This document shows positions 9,547-19,738 of a DNA stretch of 64,000 nt, one piece after another; within the stretch, counting starts at the first letter, position 1; the number at the start of each line of letters is the position of its first letter. Source of the DNA: Clostridium sp. Marseille-Q2269 (lineage in GTDB: Bacteria > Bacillota > Clostridia > Clostridiales > Clostridiaceae). The notes beneath the pieces were generated by a model that was not told the DNA's origin, ran no database searches, and saw nothing but the letters and a program-made list of their open reading frames with translations. Where the stretch lies: NCBI RefSeq assembly GCF_943736985.1, contig NZ_CALSFS010000012.1:62001-126000 (forward strand). Direction: 5' to 3'. Position numbers and translations under genes: made by a program.

Positions 9547-10158
9547 ATGGAAATAACATTAGAAAAAATTGATATTGTAAGAGAAAGGACAGGAGCAACT
9601 TATACAGAAGCTAAAGAGGCTTTAGAGGCTTGTGAGGGTAATGTAGTAGATGCTTTAGTATACATGGAAAATAAAGAGAAAGAGCAGAAAGAAGATTTTT
9701 ATACTACAAAAGATGAATTAATAAAATGGATAAAAGAGACTATAAGAAAAGGTAATGTTACTAGAATAAGAGTAAAAAAAGAAGAAAAAGTTATAGTGGA
9801 TATACCAGTAAATGCAGGTTTAGCGGCTACAGCTGCAGCAGCCATTATTTGGGCGCCTATACTATTAGCAGCTTTGGCAGCAGCTATAGTAACTAAAGTA
9901 ACCATAGAAATAACAAAAGAAGATGGCAGCGTAGAAGTGATCAATAAAATAATAAAAAGTACAGCTGAAGATGTAAAAGACAAAGTAAATGAAACTACTT
10001 GTGATATAAAAGAAAAGTTTTCTAATAAGTTTGATAATGAATCAGATGAAAAAGAAAACAATTTCTATAGTTATACAGTTAATTTTGAAGAAACAGCAGA
10101 TGAAGAATGTGATAAATGTAAAAAAGAAGATTCTGCAGAAAATAAAAAACAAGAATAA
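9547..10158 (+). CDS. DUF4342 protein with UBA-like N-terminal domain
   Basis: 203-aa protein starting 2 bp after recO, so the two are co-translated. Residues 1-45 (RERTGATYTEAKEALEACEGNVVDAL) look like the UBA/EF-Ts type three-helix domain. Residues about 57-135 form the DUF4342 module: a short amphipathic part, KGNVTRIRVKKEEKVIVDIPVNAG and an Ala-rich hydrophobic stretch around residues 92-118 (AATAAAAIIWAPILLAALAA), probably membrane-associated. The C-terminal third is charged and ends with a cysteine pair (CDKCKK). Molecular role unknown. Confidence 0.8.
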   Translation: MEITLEKIDIVRERTGATYTEAKEALEACEGNVVDALVYMENKEKEQKEDFYTTKDELIKWIKETIRKGNVTRIRVKKEEKVIVDIPVNAGLAATAAAAIIWAPILLAALAAAIVTKVTIEITKEDGSVEVINKIIKSTAEDVKDKVNETTCDIKEKFSNKFDNESDEKENNFYSYTVNFEETADEECDKCKKEDSAENKKQE

Positions 10159-10206
10159 TATAATAATTACTAGCTAATTATAAGGGTGTAAATTTATAAT
10201 GAAATG

Positions 10207-10274
10207 AAAAACACCTTGTTAAACAATAGATTTTAATTGTATCTATAAAATTTATATTGTTACAAGGTGTTTTA
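10207..10274 (+). terminator. Long hairpin terminator after recO/DUF4342
   Basis: Left arm 10207-10227 pairs with 10255-10274 (AAAACACCTTGT against ACAAGGTGTTTT, one bulge) with a 27-nt loop and a T-rich end. Near-symmetric, so it could act in both directions. Confidence 0.75.
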
Positions 10275-10659
10275 TAAATTTTCAAGTGGGACACAAAGTG
10301 ATGTGGTAGTTACAAAAATGACCAGCAGTATTTTATAAATAATAAATTAAAGTGTAGCATAATATATTAAAAATAGTATTAATTATTGGTTATATATATA
10401 ATAAAGTAGCATATAAATCTAAAAGTTACATATTATAAAAATAATTATAATAAAAAATTATAACAAATTCCTCTGTAAAATAAAAAAATATAAGAAATAA
10501 AGTAATATTGAGAAAGCATTAATAAGCATAACATAAATTTAAATAACTTAGCACAAATAATTAAAAGTGATATACTATTTAAACTAAATTGATGATATAA
10601 TATATATAGTTTAGTTTTATAATTTAAATGTTTAAAATCTATTTAATTTTAGGAAGAGG
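10275..10659. other. AT-rich spacer with candidate ccpN operator
   Basis: No credible coding sequence. The only structured part is near the 3' end: AAACTAAA at 10581-10588 and TTTAGTTT at 10610-10617 form an inverted repeat around a TATAAT at 10596-10601, a plausible operator-promoter for the gene at 10660. The rest is low-complexity AT sequence. Confidence 0.5.
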
Positions 10660-11301
10660 GTGAAGGCAATTAAACTATCTGAAAGACAAGAACAAATAGT
10701 GGAACTAGTAAAAAAGAATGAGCCTATAACTAGTGAGAATTTAGCAGGATGTTTAGGAGTTACAAGAGCAGCCTTAAGACCAGACTTAGCAATATTAACT
10801 ATGATAGGTATATTAGAGGCTAAACCAAAGGTAGGATATATATATTCTCATAAGCCTTCATATAGTTTGTTACAGGACTATATAAATGATATAAAGGTTA
10901 AGGATATAATGTCTAAGCCTGTAATGGTAAATGAAAATACTACAGTATATGATTCTATACTGCATTTATTTTTAAACGATGTAGGAACATTATTTGTGCA
11001 TAATGAAGAAATATTAGTTGGGGCAGTATCAAGAAAAGATTTCCTTAAAGTTGCTATGGGTGGTACTGATATGCATAACGTACCTATAGGAATTATAATG
11101 ACAAGAATGCCCAATATAGTATGTGTGAATAAAGAAGACTCTGCTTATTATGCTGCACAAAAGATAATAGAACATGAAGTAGATAGTTTACCTGTAATAG
11201 AAAAGACAATAAAAAATAATACTGAAGAATTTAAAATTATAGGAAAAGTATCAAAAACTAATATTACAAAATTATTTGTGAAGGTTGGAGAGAGTGTTTA
11301 A
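10660..11301 (+). CDS. ccpN: CcpN-family HTH/CBS transcriptional repressor
   Basis: 213-aa regulator of the YqzB/CcpN family. In Bacillus CcpN represses gluconeogenic genes and senses nucleotides through CBS domains. An N-terminal winged HTH (about residues 1-60: LSERQEQIVELVKKNEPITSENLAGCLGVTRAALRPDL) is followed by two CBS repeats (about 75-210: VKDIMSKPVMVNENTTVYDS and IMTRMPNIVCVNKEDSAYYA). GTG start at 10660 with AGGAAGAGG directly upstream. It is next to ppdK, whose product makes phosphoenolpyruvate from pyruvate, so local control of that gene is likely. Target assignment is an inference. Confidence 0.85.
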   Translation: MKAIKLSERQEQIVELVKKNEPITSENLAGCLGVTRAALRPDLAILTMIGILEAKPKVGYIYSHKPSYSLLQDYINDIKVKDIMSKPVMVNENTTVYDSILHLFLNDVGTLFVHNEEILVGAVSRKDFLKVAMGGTDMHNVPIGIIMTRMPNIVCVNKEDSAYYAAQKIIEHEVDSLPVIEKTIKNNTEEFKIIGKVSKTNITKLFVKVGESV

Positions 11302-11377
11302 AGTAAAAGTTTTAACCAGATAATTACTTATCTAAATATATAAATCACAAAGAAATTTTACAGAGGGGATGTTTATT

Positions 11378-14011
11378 ATGGAAAATAACAAGTATGTTTA
11401 TCTTTTTAGCCAAGGAAATGCATCAATGAGAGAATTGTTAGGGGGAAAGGGAGCTAATTTAGCAGAAATGACTAATTTAGGAATTCCAGTTCCTACAGGA
11501 TTTACAGTAACTACAGAGGCTTGCATAAAATATTATAAAGATGGTAAAAAATTAACACAAGAAATAATAAAGCAAATAACAGATTCTATGGAAGAATTAG
11601 AAAAGAAAACTAATAAGAAATTTGGCAGTGAAGAAAATCCTCTACTAGTTTCAGTAAGATCAGGAGCTAGAGTTTCTATGCCAGGAATGATGGATACTAT
11701 ATTAAATCTAGGATTAAATGATAAAACAGTAGAATCTTTGAGTAGACTTACAAACAATGCAAGATTTGCTTATGACTCATATAGAAGATTTATTCAAATG
11801 TTCTCAGATGTAGTTATGGGTATAGATAAAAGAGATTTTGAAGATGTATTAGATGAAATGAAGGATAAGAAACAAGTTAAATATGATACAGATTTATCAT
11901 CAAAAGATTTGAAAGAAATTGTAAGTAAGTTTAAACAAATATATAAAAAAGAATTAGGAACAGATTTTCCACAAGAACCTAAAGAACAACTATTAGCAGC
12001 AATTACAGCAGTATTTGGTTCATGGGATAACCCAAGAGCTATAATATACAGAAGATTGAATAATATACCAGGAGATTGGGGAACAGCTGTAAATGTACAA
12101 TCAATGGTATTTGGAAATATGGGAGAAACATCAGGAACAGGAGTGGCTTTTACAAGAAACCCTGCTAATGGAGAAAATAAAATATTTGGAGAATATCTAA
12201 TAAATGCTCAAGGTGAAGACGTTGTAGCAGGAATTAGAACACCTCAACCTATAGCAAAATTAAAAGAAGATTTACCACAATGCTATGAAGAGTTTGTGAC
12301 TATTGCTATAAAGCTTGAAAAGCATTACAAAGATATGCAAGATATGGAATTCACTATAGAACAAGGTAAATTATATTTTCTTCAAACTAGAAATGGTAAA
12401 AGGACTGCTCAATCTGCATTAAAAATAGCTGTAGATTTAGTAGAAGAAGGAACATTACAAAAAGAAGAAGCTTTGTTAAAAGTAGATCCAAAACAATTAG
12501 ATACATTGTTACACCCTAATTTTGATGAAAAAGAATTAAAAGCTGCACAAGTTATAGCTAATGGGCTTCCAGCATCTCCAGGGGCTGCTTGTGGTAGAAT
12601 TTATTTTACAGCTGAAGAAGCTAAAATGCATCATGAGAAAGGTGAAAAGGTAATATTAGTAAGACTTGAAACATCCCCAGAAGATATAGAAGGAATGATA
12701 GCAGCAGAAGGAATATTAACAGCAAGAGGTGGAATGACATCTCATGCAGCGGTAGTTGCTAGAGGTATGGGAACATGCTGTGTAGCAGGTTGTTCTGAAA
12801 TATCTATAAATGAAAAAGAAAAATATTTCCACGCTGCAGGAAAAACTTATAAAGAAGGCGATTATATATCTCTAGATGGAAGTACAGGAAGAGTTTATGG
12901 ACAGTGCATAAAGACTGTGGCTCCAGAGATAAGCGGATACTTTGGAACATTCATGGAATGGGCAGATAAAGTAAGAATATTAAAAGTTAGAACTAATGCA
13001 GATGCTCCAAGAGATGCAGCTCAAGCAGTTACATTTGGTGCAGAAGGAATAGGTCTTTGTAGAACAGAGCATATGTTCTTCCAAGAAGAAAGAATACCAG
13101 CTGTTAGAGAAATGATACTTGCAAATACGGAATCTCAAAGAAGGAAAGCGCTAGGTAAATTATTACCAATGCAGAGGGAAGACTTTGTAGGAATATATGA
13201 AGCCATGGGAGAGAGACCAGTGACTGTAAGATTACTAGACCCACCATTGCATGAATTTTTACCAAAAGATGATGAAGATATAAAAGACTTATCAAAAGAA
13301 ATGGAAGTGAGCTTTGAAGATTTAAAAAGCACCGTAGCATCATTGCATGAATTTAATCCAATGATGGGTCACAGAGGATGCCGTTTGGCTGTATCTTACC
13401 CAGAAATAGCAGAAATGCAGACCACAGCCATAATAGAAGCGGCTATAGAGATTGTAAGAAATAAAGGAATAAACATTAAGCCGGAAATAATGATACCATT
13501 AATAGGGGAAATAAAAGAAATGGCTTATGTAAAATCTATAGTTGTAGAAACAGCTAATAAGGTATTACAAAGAGAAAAAATAGATATGGAATATCAAGTT
13601 GGAACAATGATAGAAATTCCAAGAGCTGCTCTTACAGCAGATGAAATAGCTAAAGAAGCAGAATTCTTCTCCTTTGGAACCAATGATTTAACACAAATGA
13701 CATTTGGATTTTCAAGAGATGATGCGGGTAAATTCTTAAATTCATATTATGATAAAAAAATATATGAATTTGATCCATTCCAAAGAATAGATCAAACTGG
13801 TGTAGGAAAGCTAGTAGAAATGGCAGTGAAATTAGGAAAGCAACAAAGACCAGATATAAAATTAGGAATATGTGGAGAACATGGAGGAGATCCTTCATCT
13901 ATAGAATTCTGTCATAATGTAGGATTAAATTATGTATCTTGTTCACCATTTAGAGTACCAGTAGCAAGATTAGCTGCAGCACAAGCACAAATAAAAAATC
14001 CAAGAAAGTAG
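11378..14011 (+). CDS. ppdK: Pyruvate, phosphate dikinase
   Basis: 877-aa enzyme interconverting pyruvate + ATP + Pi with phosphoenolpyruvate + AMP + PPi. The ATG at 11378 is chosen because the alternative at 11369 lies inside the GAGGGG ribosome site; the product then begins MENNKYVYLFSQGNASMREL. Order: N-terminal ATP-grasp domain to about 340, phosphohistidine swivelling domain with GGMTSHAAVVARGMG (catalytic His and regulatory Thr region), and C-terminal PEP/pyruvate barrel with GTNDLTQMTFGFSRDD and the catalytic Cys loop GICGEHGGDP. Full length. No PDRP regulatory kinase gene is adjacent; the CcpN-like gene upstream is the likely regulator. Confidence 0.97.
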   Translation: MENNKYVYLFSQGNASMRELLGGKGANLAEMTNLGIPVPTGFTVTTEACIKYYKDGKKLTQEIIKQITDSMEELEKKTNKKFGSEENPLLVSVRSGARVSMPGMMDTILNLGLNDKTVESLSRLTNNARFAYDSYRRFIQMFSDVVMGIDKRDFEDVLDEMKDKKQVKYDTDLSSKDLKEIVSKFKQIYKKELGTDFPQEPKEQLLAAITAVFGSWDNPRAIIYRRLNNIPGDWGTAVNVQSMVFGNMGETSGTGVAFTRNPANGENKIFGEYLINAQGEDVVAGIRTPQPIAKLKEDLPQCYEEFVTIAIKLEKHYKDMQDMEFTIEQGKLYFLQTRNGKRTAQSALKIAVDLVEEGTLQKEEALLKVDPKQLDTLLHPNFDEKELKAAQVIANGLPASPGAACGRIYFTAEEAKMHHEKGEKVILVRLETSPEDIEGMIAAEGILTARGGMTSHAAVVARGMGTCCVAGCSEISINEKEKYFHAAGKTYKEGDYISLDGSTGRVYGQCIKTVAPEISGYFGTFMEWADKVRILKVRTNADAPRDAAQAVTFGAEGIGLCRTEHMFFQEERIPAVREMILANTESQRRKALGKLLPMQREDFVGIYEAMGERPVTVRLLDPPLHEFLPKDDEDIKDLSKEMEVSFEDLKSTVASLHEFNPMMGHRGCRLAVSYPEIAEMQTTAIIEAAIEIVRNKGINIKPEIMIPLIGEIKEMAYVKSIVVETANKVLQREKIDMEYQVGTMIEIPRAALTADEIAKEAEFFSFGTNDLTQMTFGFSRDDAGKFLNSYYDKKIYEFDPFQRIDQTGVGKLVEMAVKLGKQQRPDIKLGICGEHGGDPSSIEFCHNVGLNYVSCSPFRVPVARLAAAQAQIKNPRK

Positions 14012-14073
14012 TTTTATTTTATAAGATGGATTAAAAATCATAAATCAAATACAAATATATAAATAAATTTTAT

Positions 14074-14195
14074 TAGTTCTTAATCTGGCTTTAAAATTTT
14101 TAAATTTCTCATGTAGGTGAGTAACTAAGAGTTAACAGATATATTTTCTCTCTTAGACATAAAATTTTAATACAGTCAGATTAAGAACTTTTTTA
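14074..14195. other. Long structured hairpin between convergent genes
   Basis: Nested inverted repeats: 14074-14086 with 14177-14189 (13 bp perfect, AGTTCTTAATCTG type), 14091-14100 with 14161-14170 (10 bp perfect), ATGT 14111-14114 with ACAT 14157-14160, and CTAAGAG 14125-14131 with CTCTTAG 14150-14156. The plus strand ends in six T. It lies between ppdK (+) and the CotS-like gene (-). At least a terminator for ppdK; size and nesting are more than a terminator needs. Confidence 0.65.
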
Positions 14196-14252
14196 AAGTG
14201 AATTAGTCTATAAAATATATTATTCATCTTAATAGTATGAATCCAAATTGTT

Positions 14253-15329
14253 TTATTTTTTACAAGTCAAACTTTTATTGAATTTGGATTCTATGTGTTT
14301 ACCAAATAAATATACAAATTCACTTTGATTATCAATATCCTCAACAGAACTTTTTAAGATTTTTTGAAAAGATTTTTTATTACACTTGTTTATATTTTTA
14401 TAATAATCTCTAGATATTTTCCAAAACTTTTGAGGAAAAGATAAGTAGCTCAATATATACCTGTATTCATCTAAATTTAAAGGGATAAATTTGTCATAGG
14501 ATTCTAATATTTCAATTGCTAAGTTAGCATCCCAGTTTGTATTTTTTCTCCTTAGGAGCCTTCTTAAAAAATAACCTATATCATGAACCCTATAGTCTAT
14601 AGCACATTTATCAAAATCTATAACCCATATATTATCATTTGGAGAGAGAATGATGTTTTTATTAACATAATCTAAATGACATAAACATCTGTGTAGATTA
14701 TTATTATTTATACTATGAGATATATCTACAGAAGTTTTTGCTAACATTATGTTTTTTTCAAAATGTTTAAGAAAAAAATCAGAGAATTTATCTTTTTCTT
14801 TAAAGGCATAATTAGAACATTTTAAAAGATGAAAAAAATGTTTTTCATGGGATCTATAGATGCTATCACTCTTTTCTTTAACTTTACTACCTTTTATGGG
14901 AACAAATTTTTCTACACTAACATGCATTTTCCCTAAATTTTCTATGGAATAGACAATATGTTCTTTTTTATCATAATCACATTTTTCGCCTTCAATCCAA
15001 GGAGTAAGTATAAAAAACATATTCTTATAATTTACAAATCTATTTCCATCGGAAGCAGGCAGAATTCTTGGGACTTTGATTTCATTTCGATAAAACCATT
15101 CTACAGCAGAATAAACAAACAATAAATTAGGCTCATCATAATATACTTTTTTTAGGCAATAAGAACTATTACCATAAGTAACTTTATAAACAGCTCTTTG
15201 CTTTTCTGTATTTTTAAATTTGATTTGACAAATGTTTGCAGTTTGCAAGTTATATTTGGGAAGAACGTATTTTTTTACGTTTTCTTCAGATAATAAGCTT
15301 ATATCAAATGACTTAGACTCATAAGCCAT
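14253..15329 (-). CDS. CotS-family spore coat protein
   Basis: 358-aa protein of the CotS/YtaA/YutH family, a kinase-like (APH fold) group found in spore coats. Visible: a VYKVTYGNSSYCLKKVYYD segment in the position of the nucleotide-binding Lys strand, LTPWIEGEKC hinge, HLDYVNKNIILS in place of the catalytic loop (HxDxxxxN) and VIDFDKCAIDYRVHDIGYFLRR as the metal-binding DFD-type motif. These residues suggest a possibly active sugar or polysaccharide kinase fold, but activity is not established. It is the only minus-strand gene in this half of the window, between ppdK and dgt. A GGAGTG ribosome site precedes the ATG. Confidence 0.82.
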   Translation of the reverse strand: MAYESKSFDISLLSEENVKKYVLPKYNLQTANICQIKFKNTEKQRAVYKVTYGNSSYCLKKVYYDEPNLLFVYSAVEWFYRNEIKVPRILPASDGNRFVNYKNMFFILTPWIEGEKCDYDKKEHIVYSIENLGKMHVSVEKFVPIKGSKVKEKSDSIYRSHEKHFFHLLKCSNYAFKEKDKFSDFFLKHFEKNIMLAKTSVDISHSINNNNLHRCLCHLDYVNKNIILSPNDNIWVIDFDKCAIDYRVHDIGYFLRRLLRRKNTNWDANLAIEILESYDKFIPLNLDEYRYILSYLSFPQKFWKISRDYYKNINKCNKKSFQKILKSSVEDIDNQSEFVYLFGKHIESKFNKSLTCKK

Positions 15330-15473
15330 AGAAACACTCCTTAAAAAATATTTTCTTTTATAATGATATTAATTAAAATCATTTATTATAACGGATTCCT
15401 AAAAAAAGGAGTTCTTAATTTAATATAGAATTAATAACACAAAAACATTTTATTGTTAGGATGATAATATATT

Positions 15474-16502
15474 ATGAATATAAGAGAAACAATTGAAAAA
15501 AAAGAACAATTAATATTAAATGAAAAGGCATGTCTTTCTACAAATTCTAGGGGACGAGAAAGACCAGAAGAGCAAGACCATATAAGAACAGTGTTTATGA
15601 TAGATAGAGATAGGATTATTCACAGTAAATCCTTTAGAAGATTAAAGCATAAGACTCAAGTATATATAATAACTTCTGGAGATCATTACAGAACTAGGCT
15701 TACTCACACTTTAGAGGTGGCACAGATTGCAAAAACAATAGGAAAGGGCATAGGACTTAATGAAGATTTAATAGAGGCAATAGCTCTAGGTCATGACATA
15801 GGGCATGTAGCCTTTGCTCATAATGGAGAAGAAGTGTTAAATGAGTTATTATCTAATGGATTTAGACATAATGAAAATAGTGTAAGAGTCCTTAAAAAAA
15901 TTGAAAATGAAGGTAGAGGATTAAATTTGACTAAGGAAGTATTAGATGGTATATTGCACCACAGTGGCTTTTCTAGAAACTCTCCTAAGGCCTATACATT
16001 AGAAGGCCAGATAGTTAAATATAGTGATAAGATTGCCTATGTAAATCATGATATAGATGATTCTATAAGAGCAGGACTTTTACTTCAAAGTGATATACCT
16101 AATGAGTTACTATACTGTCTTGGAAATACCCATGGAAGAAGGATCGATACTTTAGTTAAGGATTGTATAAAAAACACATTAAATAATATAAAAAAAGGAA
16201 TTATAGAAGTATCACTAAGTGATGAAAAACAAAAAGCTTTATATGAACTTAGAAAATATTTATTTCAGAAAATATATAATGGTGACATATTAAAAGTAGA
16301 AAGGGACAAAGCTAAATTTGTACTAAAACAAGTTTGCCATTATTTTGTTAAAAATCCTGAAAAAATGCCGAAACTTTATAGAAGAATAATAGAAGAAGAA
16401 GGGTTATATATAGGAGTAGCAGATTATATATCAGGAATGAGTGATGATTACTGTTTATATGTTTTTAATAATATATATGTACCTAAAGTAGTTATATATT
16501 AA
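15474..16502 (+). CDS. dgt: dGTPase-like HD-domain dNTP triphosphohydrolase
   Basis: 342-aa HD-superfamily enzyme that removes triphosphate from deoxynucleoside triphosphates. Motifs: [19 protein letters not shown] at the N terminus, [17 protein letters not shown] (first His), [16 protein letters not shown] (HD pair) and [16 protein letters not shown] (downstream Asp). This is the short Dgt-like class (EC 3.1.5.-), not the enterobacterial type. It precedes dnaG-rpoD, a common clostridial order. Confidence 0.92.
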   Translation: MNIRETIEKKEQLILNEKACLSTNSRGRERPEEQDHIRTVFMIDRDRIIHSKSFRRLKHKTQVYIITSGDHYRTRLTHTLEVAQIAKTIGKGIGLNEDLIEAIALGHDIGHVAFAHNGEEVLNELLSNGFRHNENSVRVLKKIENEGRGLNLTKEVLDGILHHSGFSRNSPKAYTLEGQIVKYSDKIAYVNHDIDDSIRAGLLLQSDIPNELLYCLGNTHGRRIDTLVKDCIKNTLNNIKKGIIEVSLSDEKQKALYELRKYLFQKIYNGDILKVERDKAKFVLKQVCHYFVKNPEKMPKLYRRIIEEEGLYIGVADYISGMSDDYCLYVFNNIYVPKVVIY

Positions 16503-16783
16503 AAAAGTATGAATTGGGTATAATATTTAATGTAAAAAAAGTAAAATTTATAAATTAATGAAATAAAAAGTAATGATATATAACTAAAAAATAAAAATTA
16601 CTGAAATTTGAAGGAAATTTAGCATTTATAAAGAATATATTATAGTGAGTTTATAACGAAAGTTTAAAAATATTCGAAAACCTAGAAGGAAATATAAAGT
16701 TTTTGTCGAATATATTATTTTTGCCTACGTATTTTTAAAATAATATATTCATAAAATATTAAAGAGTAAGGTGGGAGTAGTCA

Positions 16784-18556
16784 TTGATATCGGAAGATGT
16801 CGTCCAAAAGGTAATAGAGCTAAACGATATTGTAGATGTTATATCAGGGGACATAAAGCTTAAAAACAGTGGAAGGAACTATTTTGGGTTATGTCCTTTT
16901 CATCATGAAAAAACACCTTCCTTTAGTGTATCGCAGGATAAGCAGATATATAAATGTTTTGGATGTGGAGAAGCAGGAAATGTTGTAACTTATGTAATGA
17001 AGACTAAAAATATTGCCTTTCCTGAGGCAATAAAAATTTTAGCAGAAAGAGCAAATATAGATATACAGGAAGATAAAAAAGAAAATAGAAATAATCCTAA
17101 AGATAAAATCTATAGAATAAACATAGATGCAGCTAGGTATTTTTTTAATAATCTCATAAAGAATAAAAAACCTATAAATTACTTTTTAAATAGGGGTGTT
17201 ACAAAAGAAATAATTAAAAGGTTTGGTATAGGATATTCTAAAGATAGTTGGGATGGTCTTTTAAGGCATCTAAAGTCAATGGGATATACTGAACTAGATA
17301 TGCTATCTGGAGGTCTTATTATAAAAAGTAAGAAAGGATCTTATTATGATAGATTTAGAAACAGAGTTATGTTTCCAGTCTTTGATTATAGAGGAAAAGT
17401 AATAGGGTTCGGCGGAAGAGTACTGGATAATTCTAAACCTAAATATTTGAATTCACCAGAAACTATGATATTTAAAAAAGGTATAAATTTATATGGTTTA
17501 AATTATGCAATAAAAGAAAATAAAGATAGAGTATTAATAATCGTAGAAGGATATATGGATTGTATAACATTACATCAATATAGCATAAAAAATTCTGTAG
17601 CATCTCTAGGAACAGCTCTAACTACAAATCAAGCTAGACTTTTAAAACGATATGCAGATAAAGTCATAATATCTTATGACGCAGATACAGCAGGACAATT
17701 AGCTACAATGAGAGGTTTAGAAATACTAAAGGATGTAGGGCTTAACGTAGAAATACTAACTGTACCAGATGGAAAAGATCCAGATGAATTTGTAAAGGCA
17801 CATGGAAAAGAAGCCTATTTAAAATTAGTAAAGGAAGCACTACCTCTTATAGAGTATAAAATAAAAATTAGCAAGCAGGACCTAAATATTAGGGATAAAA
17901 GGCAAGCTATAAGATATGTAGATAGATATATAAAAATTATAAAAGATTTAGATCCTGTGGAAAAAGATATGTACATAAGAAGGCTATCAGAAGAAACTAA
18001 TATAGAAATTCAGACTTTATATGACCAATTTAATAAAAAAAATCAAGATTCTAGGAAAAATGAAAGAAAAATGAATATATTAGAAGCTTTTGGACAAAAA
18101 TTGTATCTAGAACCAGCTTATATACGAGCTGAAAGATTTATCCTCCAATTAATGTTTAATGATTACAACATTTATGAGTATATAAAAAATAATATAAATG
18201 AGCAGGATATAATAGAGGATACTCATAAGACAATATATAAATATATAAGGGATACTTTAGAAGACTCAAATATAGAAAACAAAAAATTACATATAGAAAC
18301 TTTATGTAATAAAAACGTAGAAACATCTAAAGAATGGGTAAATATATTAAATACCAATTTTATTTATAAACAAGAGGAAAGTAGTAAATTTATAGATGAT
18401 GTTATTTTAAATATTAAAAAATATAAATTGGAAAAATATAAAGAAGATTTACTTAAAAAGATTAAAGAGTATGATACACAAGGAAATTTAGATGAAACTA
18501 TAAAAATGAGCCAAGAACTCATAAAAGTACAGAAAACCCTAAGTGCCATGAAATAA
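16784..18556 (+). CDS. dnaG: DNA primase, TTG start
   Basis: 590-aa primase making RNA primers at the replication fork. Zinc-binding domain with C37, H40, C58 and C61 in LCPFHHEKTPSFSV and YKCFGCGEAGNVV; RNA polymerase core with Toprim EGYMD (VEGYMDCITLHQYSIKN) and DADTAGQLA; helical C-terminal helicase-binding region from about 440. The frame has no suitable ATG upstream of the conserved residues, so TTG at 16784 preceded by AAGGTGGGAG is used. It is followed 24 bp later by rpoD (macromolecular synthesis operon). Confidence 0.96.
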   Translation: MISEDVVQKVIELNDIVDVISGDIKLKNSGRNYFGLCPFHHEKTPSFSVSQDKQIYKCFGCGEAGNVVTYVMKTKNIAFPEAIKILAERANIDIQEDKKENRNNPKDKIYRINIDAARYFFNNLIKNKKPINYFLNRGVTKEIIKRFGIGYSKDSWDGLLRHLKSMGYTELDMLSGGLIIKSKKGSYYDRFRNRVMFPVFDYRGKVIGFGGRVLDNSKPKYLNSPETMIFKKGINLYGLNYAIKENKDRVLIIVEGYMDCITLHQYSIKNSVASLGTALTTNQARLLKRYADKVIISYDADTAGQLATMRGLEILKDVGLNVEILTVPDGKDPDEFVKAHGKEAYLKLVKEALPLIEYKIKISKQDLNIRDKRQAIRYVDRYIKIIKDLDPVEKDMYIRRLSEETNIEIQTLYDQFNKKNQDSRKNERKMNILEAFGQKLYLEPAYIRAERFILQLMFNDYNIYEYIKNNINEQDIIEDTHKTIYKYIRDTLEDSNIENKKLHIETLCNKNVETSKEWVNILNTNFIYKQEESSKFIDDVILNIKKYKLEKYKEDLLKKIKEYDTQGNLDETIKMSQELIKVQKTLSAMK

Positions 18557-18580
18557 TGGCGAAAGGAGGCTACACTTATA

Positions 18581-19666
18581 ATGAAAGAAAAGAAGAATAA
18601 TGCTAAAGATAAAAATGAAAAAATGAAATTAGTGAGACGCTTAATAGATAAAGGTAAAAAAGGTGGATCATTAAGTTATAAAGAAATTATGGACGAATTA
18701 GAAGAAATAGATTTAAGTCCAGAGCAAATAGAGAAGATATATGATGTATTAGAATCTATGGGTGTGGAAGTTACAGGTGACATGAATGATATAGACGTAA
18801 AGGAAGAAGATATTGATTTATCAGTTCCAGAAGGTATTGCTATAGATGATCCTGTGAGAATGTATTTAAAAGAAATAGGTAAAGTAGCATTATTAACTTC
18901 AGAAGAAGAAATAGAATTAGCCCAAAAAATAGAAGCAGGAAATATGGTTGCTAAGAAAAAACTAGCAGAAGCTAATCTAAGACTTGTTGTAAGTATTGCA
19001 AAAAGATATGTGGGAAGAGGAATGCTATTCTTAGATCTTATACAAGAAGGAAATTTAGGACTAATAAAAGCCGTAGAAAAGTTTGATTATAGAAAAGGCT
19101 ATAAATTTAGTACCTATGCTACTTGGTGGATAAGGCAGGCTATTACAAGAGCAATAGCAGATCAAGCAAGAACTATAAGAATACCAGTGCATATGGTAGA
19201 AACTATAAACAAACTTATAAGGGTATCAAGACAGTTGTTGCAGGAATTAGGAAGAGAACCACAACCAGAAGAAGTAGCTAAAATTATGGAAATGCCTGTA
19301 GATAAGGTGAGAGAAATAATGAAGATAGCTCAAGAGCCAGTATCATTAGAAACTCCAATTGGTGAAGAAGAAGATAGCCATTTAGGAGATTTTATACCAG
19401 ATGATGAAGCACCAGCACCAGCAGAAGCAGCAGCGTTTACCATGTTAAAAGAGCAACTTATTAATGTACTTGATACATTAACACCAAGAGAAGAGAAAGT
19501 ATTAAGATTAAGATTTGGTTTAGATGATGGAAGAGCTAGAACCTTAGAGGAAGTAGGAAAAGAATTCAATGTAACAAGAGAGAGAATAAGACAAATAGAA
19601 GCTAAAGCTCTAAGAAAATTAAGACATCCAAGTAGAAGCAAAAAGTTAAAAGATTATTTAGATTAA
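18581..19666 (+). CDS. rpoD: RNA polymerase sigma-70 factor (housekeeping sigma A)
   Basis: 361-aa primary sigma factor. Region 1.1-like N terminus (residues 14-70), region 1.2/2.1 [21 protein letters not shown], region 2.3-2.4 [17 protein letters not shown] that melts and reads the -10 element, region 3 [21 protein letters not shown] and region 4.2 [20 protein letters not shown] that reads the -35. Length and all regions are normal for clostridial SigA. GGAGG site before the ATG; terminator directly after. Confidence 0.98.
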   Translation: MKEKKNNAKDKNEKMKLVRRLIDKGKKGGSLSYKEIMDELEEIDLSPEQIEKIYDVLESMGVEVTGDMNDIDVKEEDIDLSVPEGIAIDDPVRMYLKEIGKVALLTSEEEIELAQKIEAGNMVAKKKLAEANLRLVVSIAKRYVGRGMLFLDLIQEGNLGLIKAVEKFDYRKGYKFSTYATWWIRQAITRAIADQARTIRIPVHMVETINKLIRVSRQLLQELGREPQPEEVAKIMEMPVDKVREIMKIAQEPVSLETPIGEEEDSHLGDFIPDDEAPAPAEAAAFTMLKEQLINVLDTLTPREEKVLRLRFGLDDGRARTLEEVGKEFNVTRERIRQIEAKALRKLRHPSRSKKLKDYLD

Positions 19667-19667
19667 T

Positions 19668-19693
19668 GCACCAATATAAGGTGCTTTTTTTTT
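19668..19693 (+). terminator. rpoD terminator
   Basis: GCACC (19668-19672) pairs with GGTGC (19680-19684), 7-nt loop, followed by nine T residues. Confidence 0.85.
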
Positions 19694-19738
19694 CTTACTT
19701 ATAATGATATAATGTTCATGTTAAGGTAGGTGATAACT

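Noticed and set aside
9699-10061. 120-codon minus-strand ORF opposite the DUF4342 gene
   Set aside because: Shadow of a real gene rich in Glu/Lys/Ala codons; its product is Ser/Phe/Ile-rich without motifs.
14239-14291. Stem GAATCCAAATT/AATTTGGATTC spanning the 3' end of the CotS-like gene as a separate terminator
   Set aside because: An 11-bp dyad exists but has no T-tract in the direction of that gene and overlaps its coding end; too weak for a feature.
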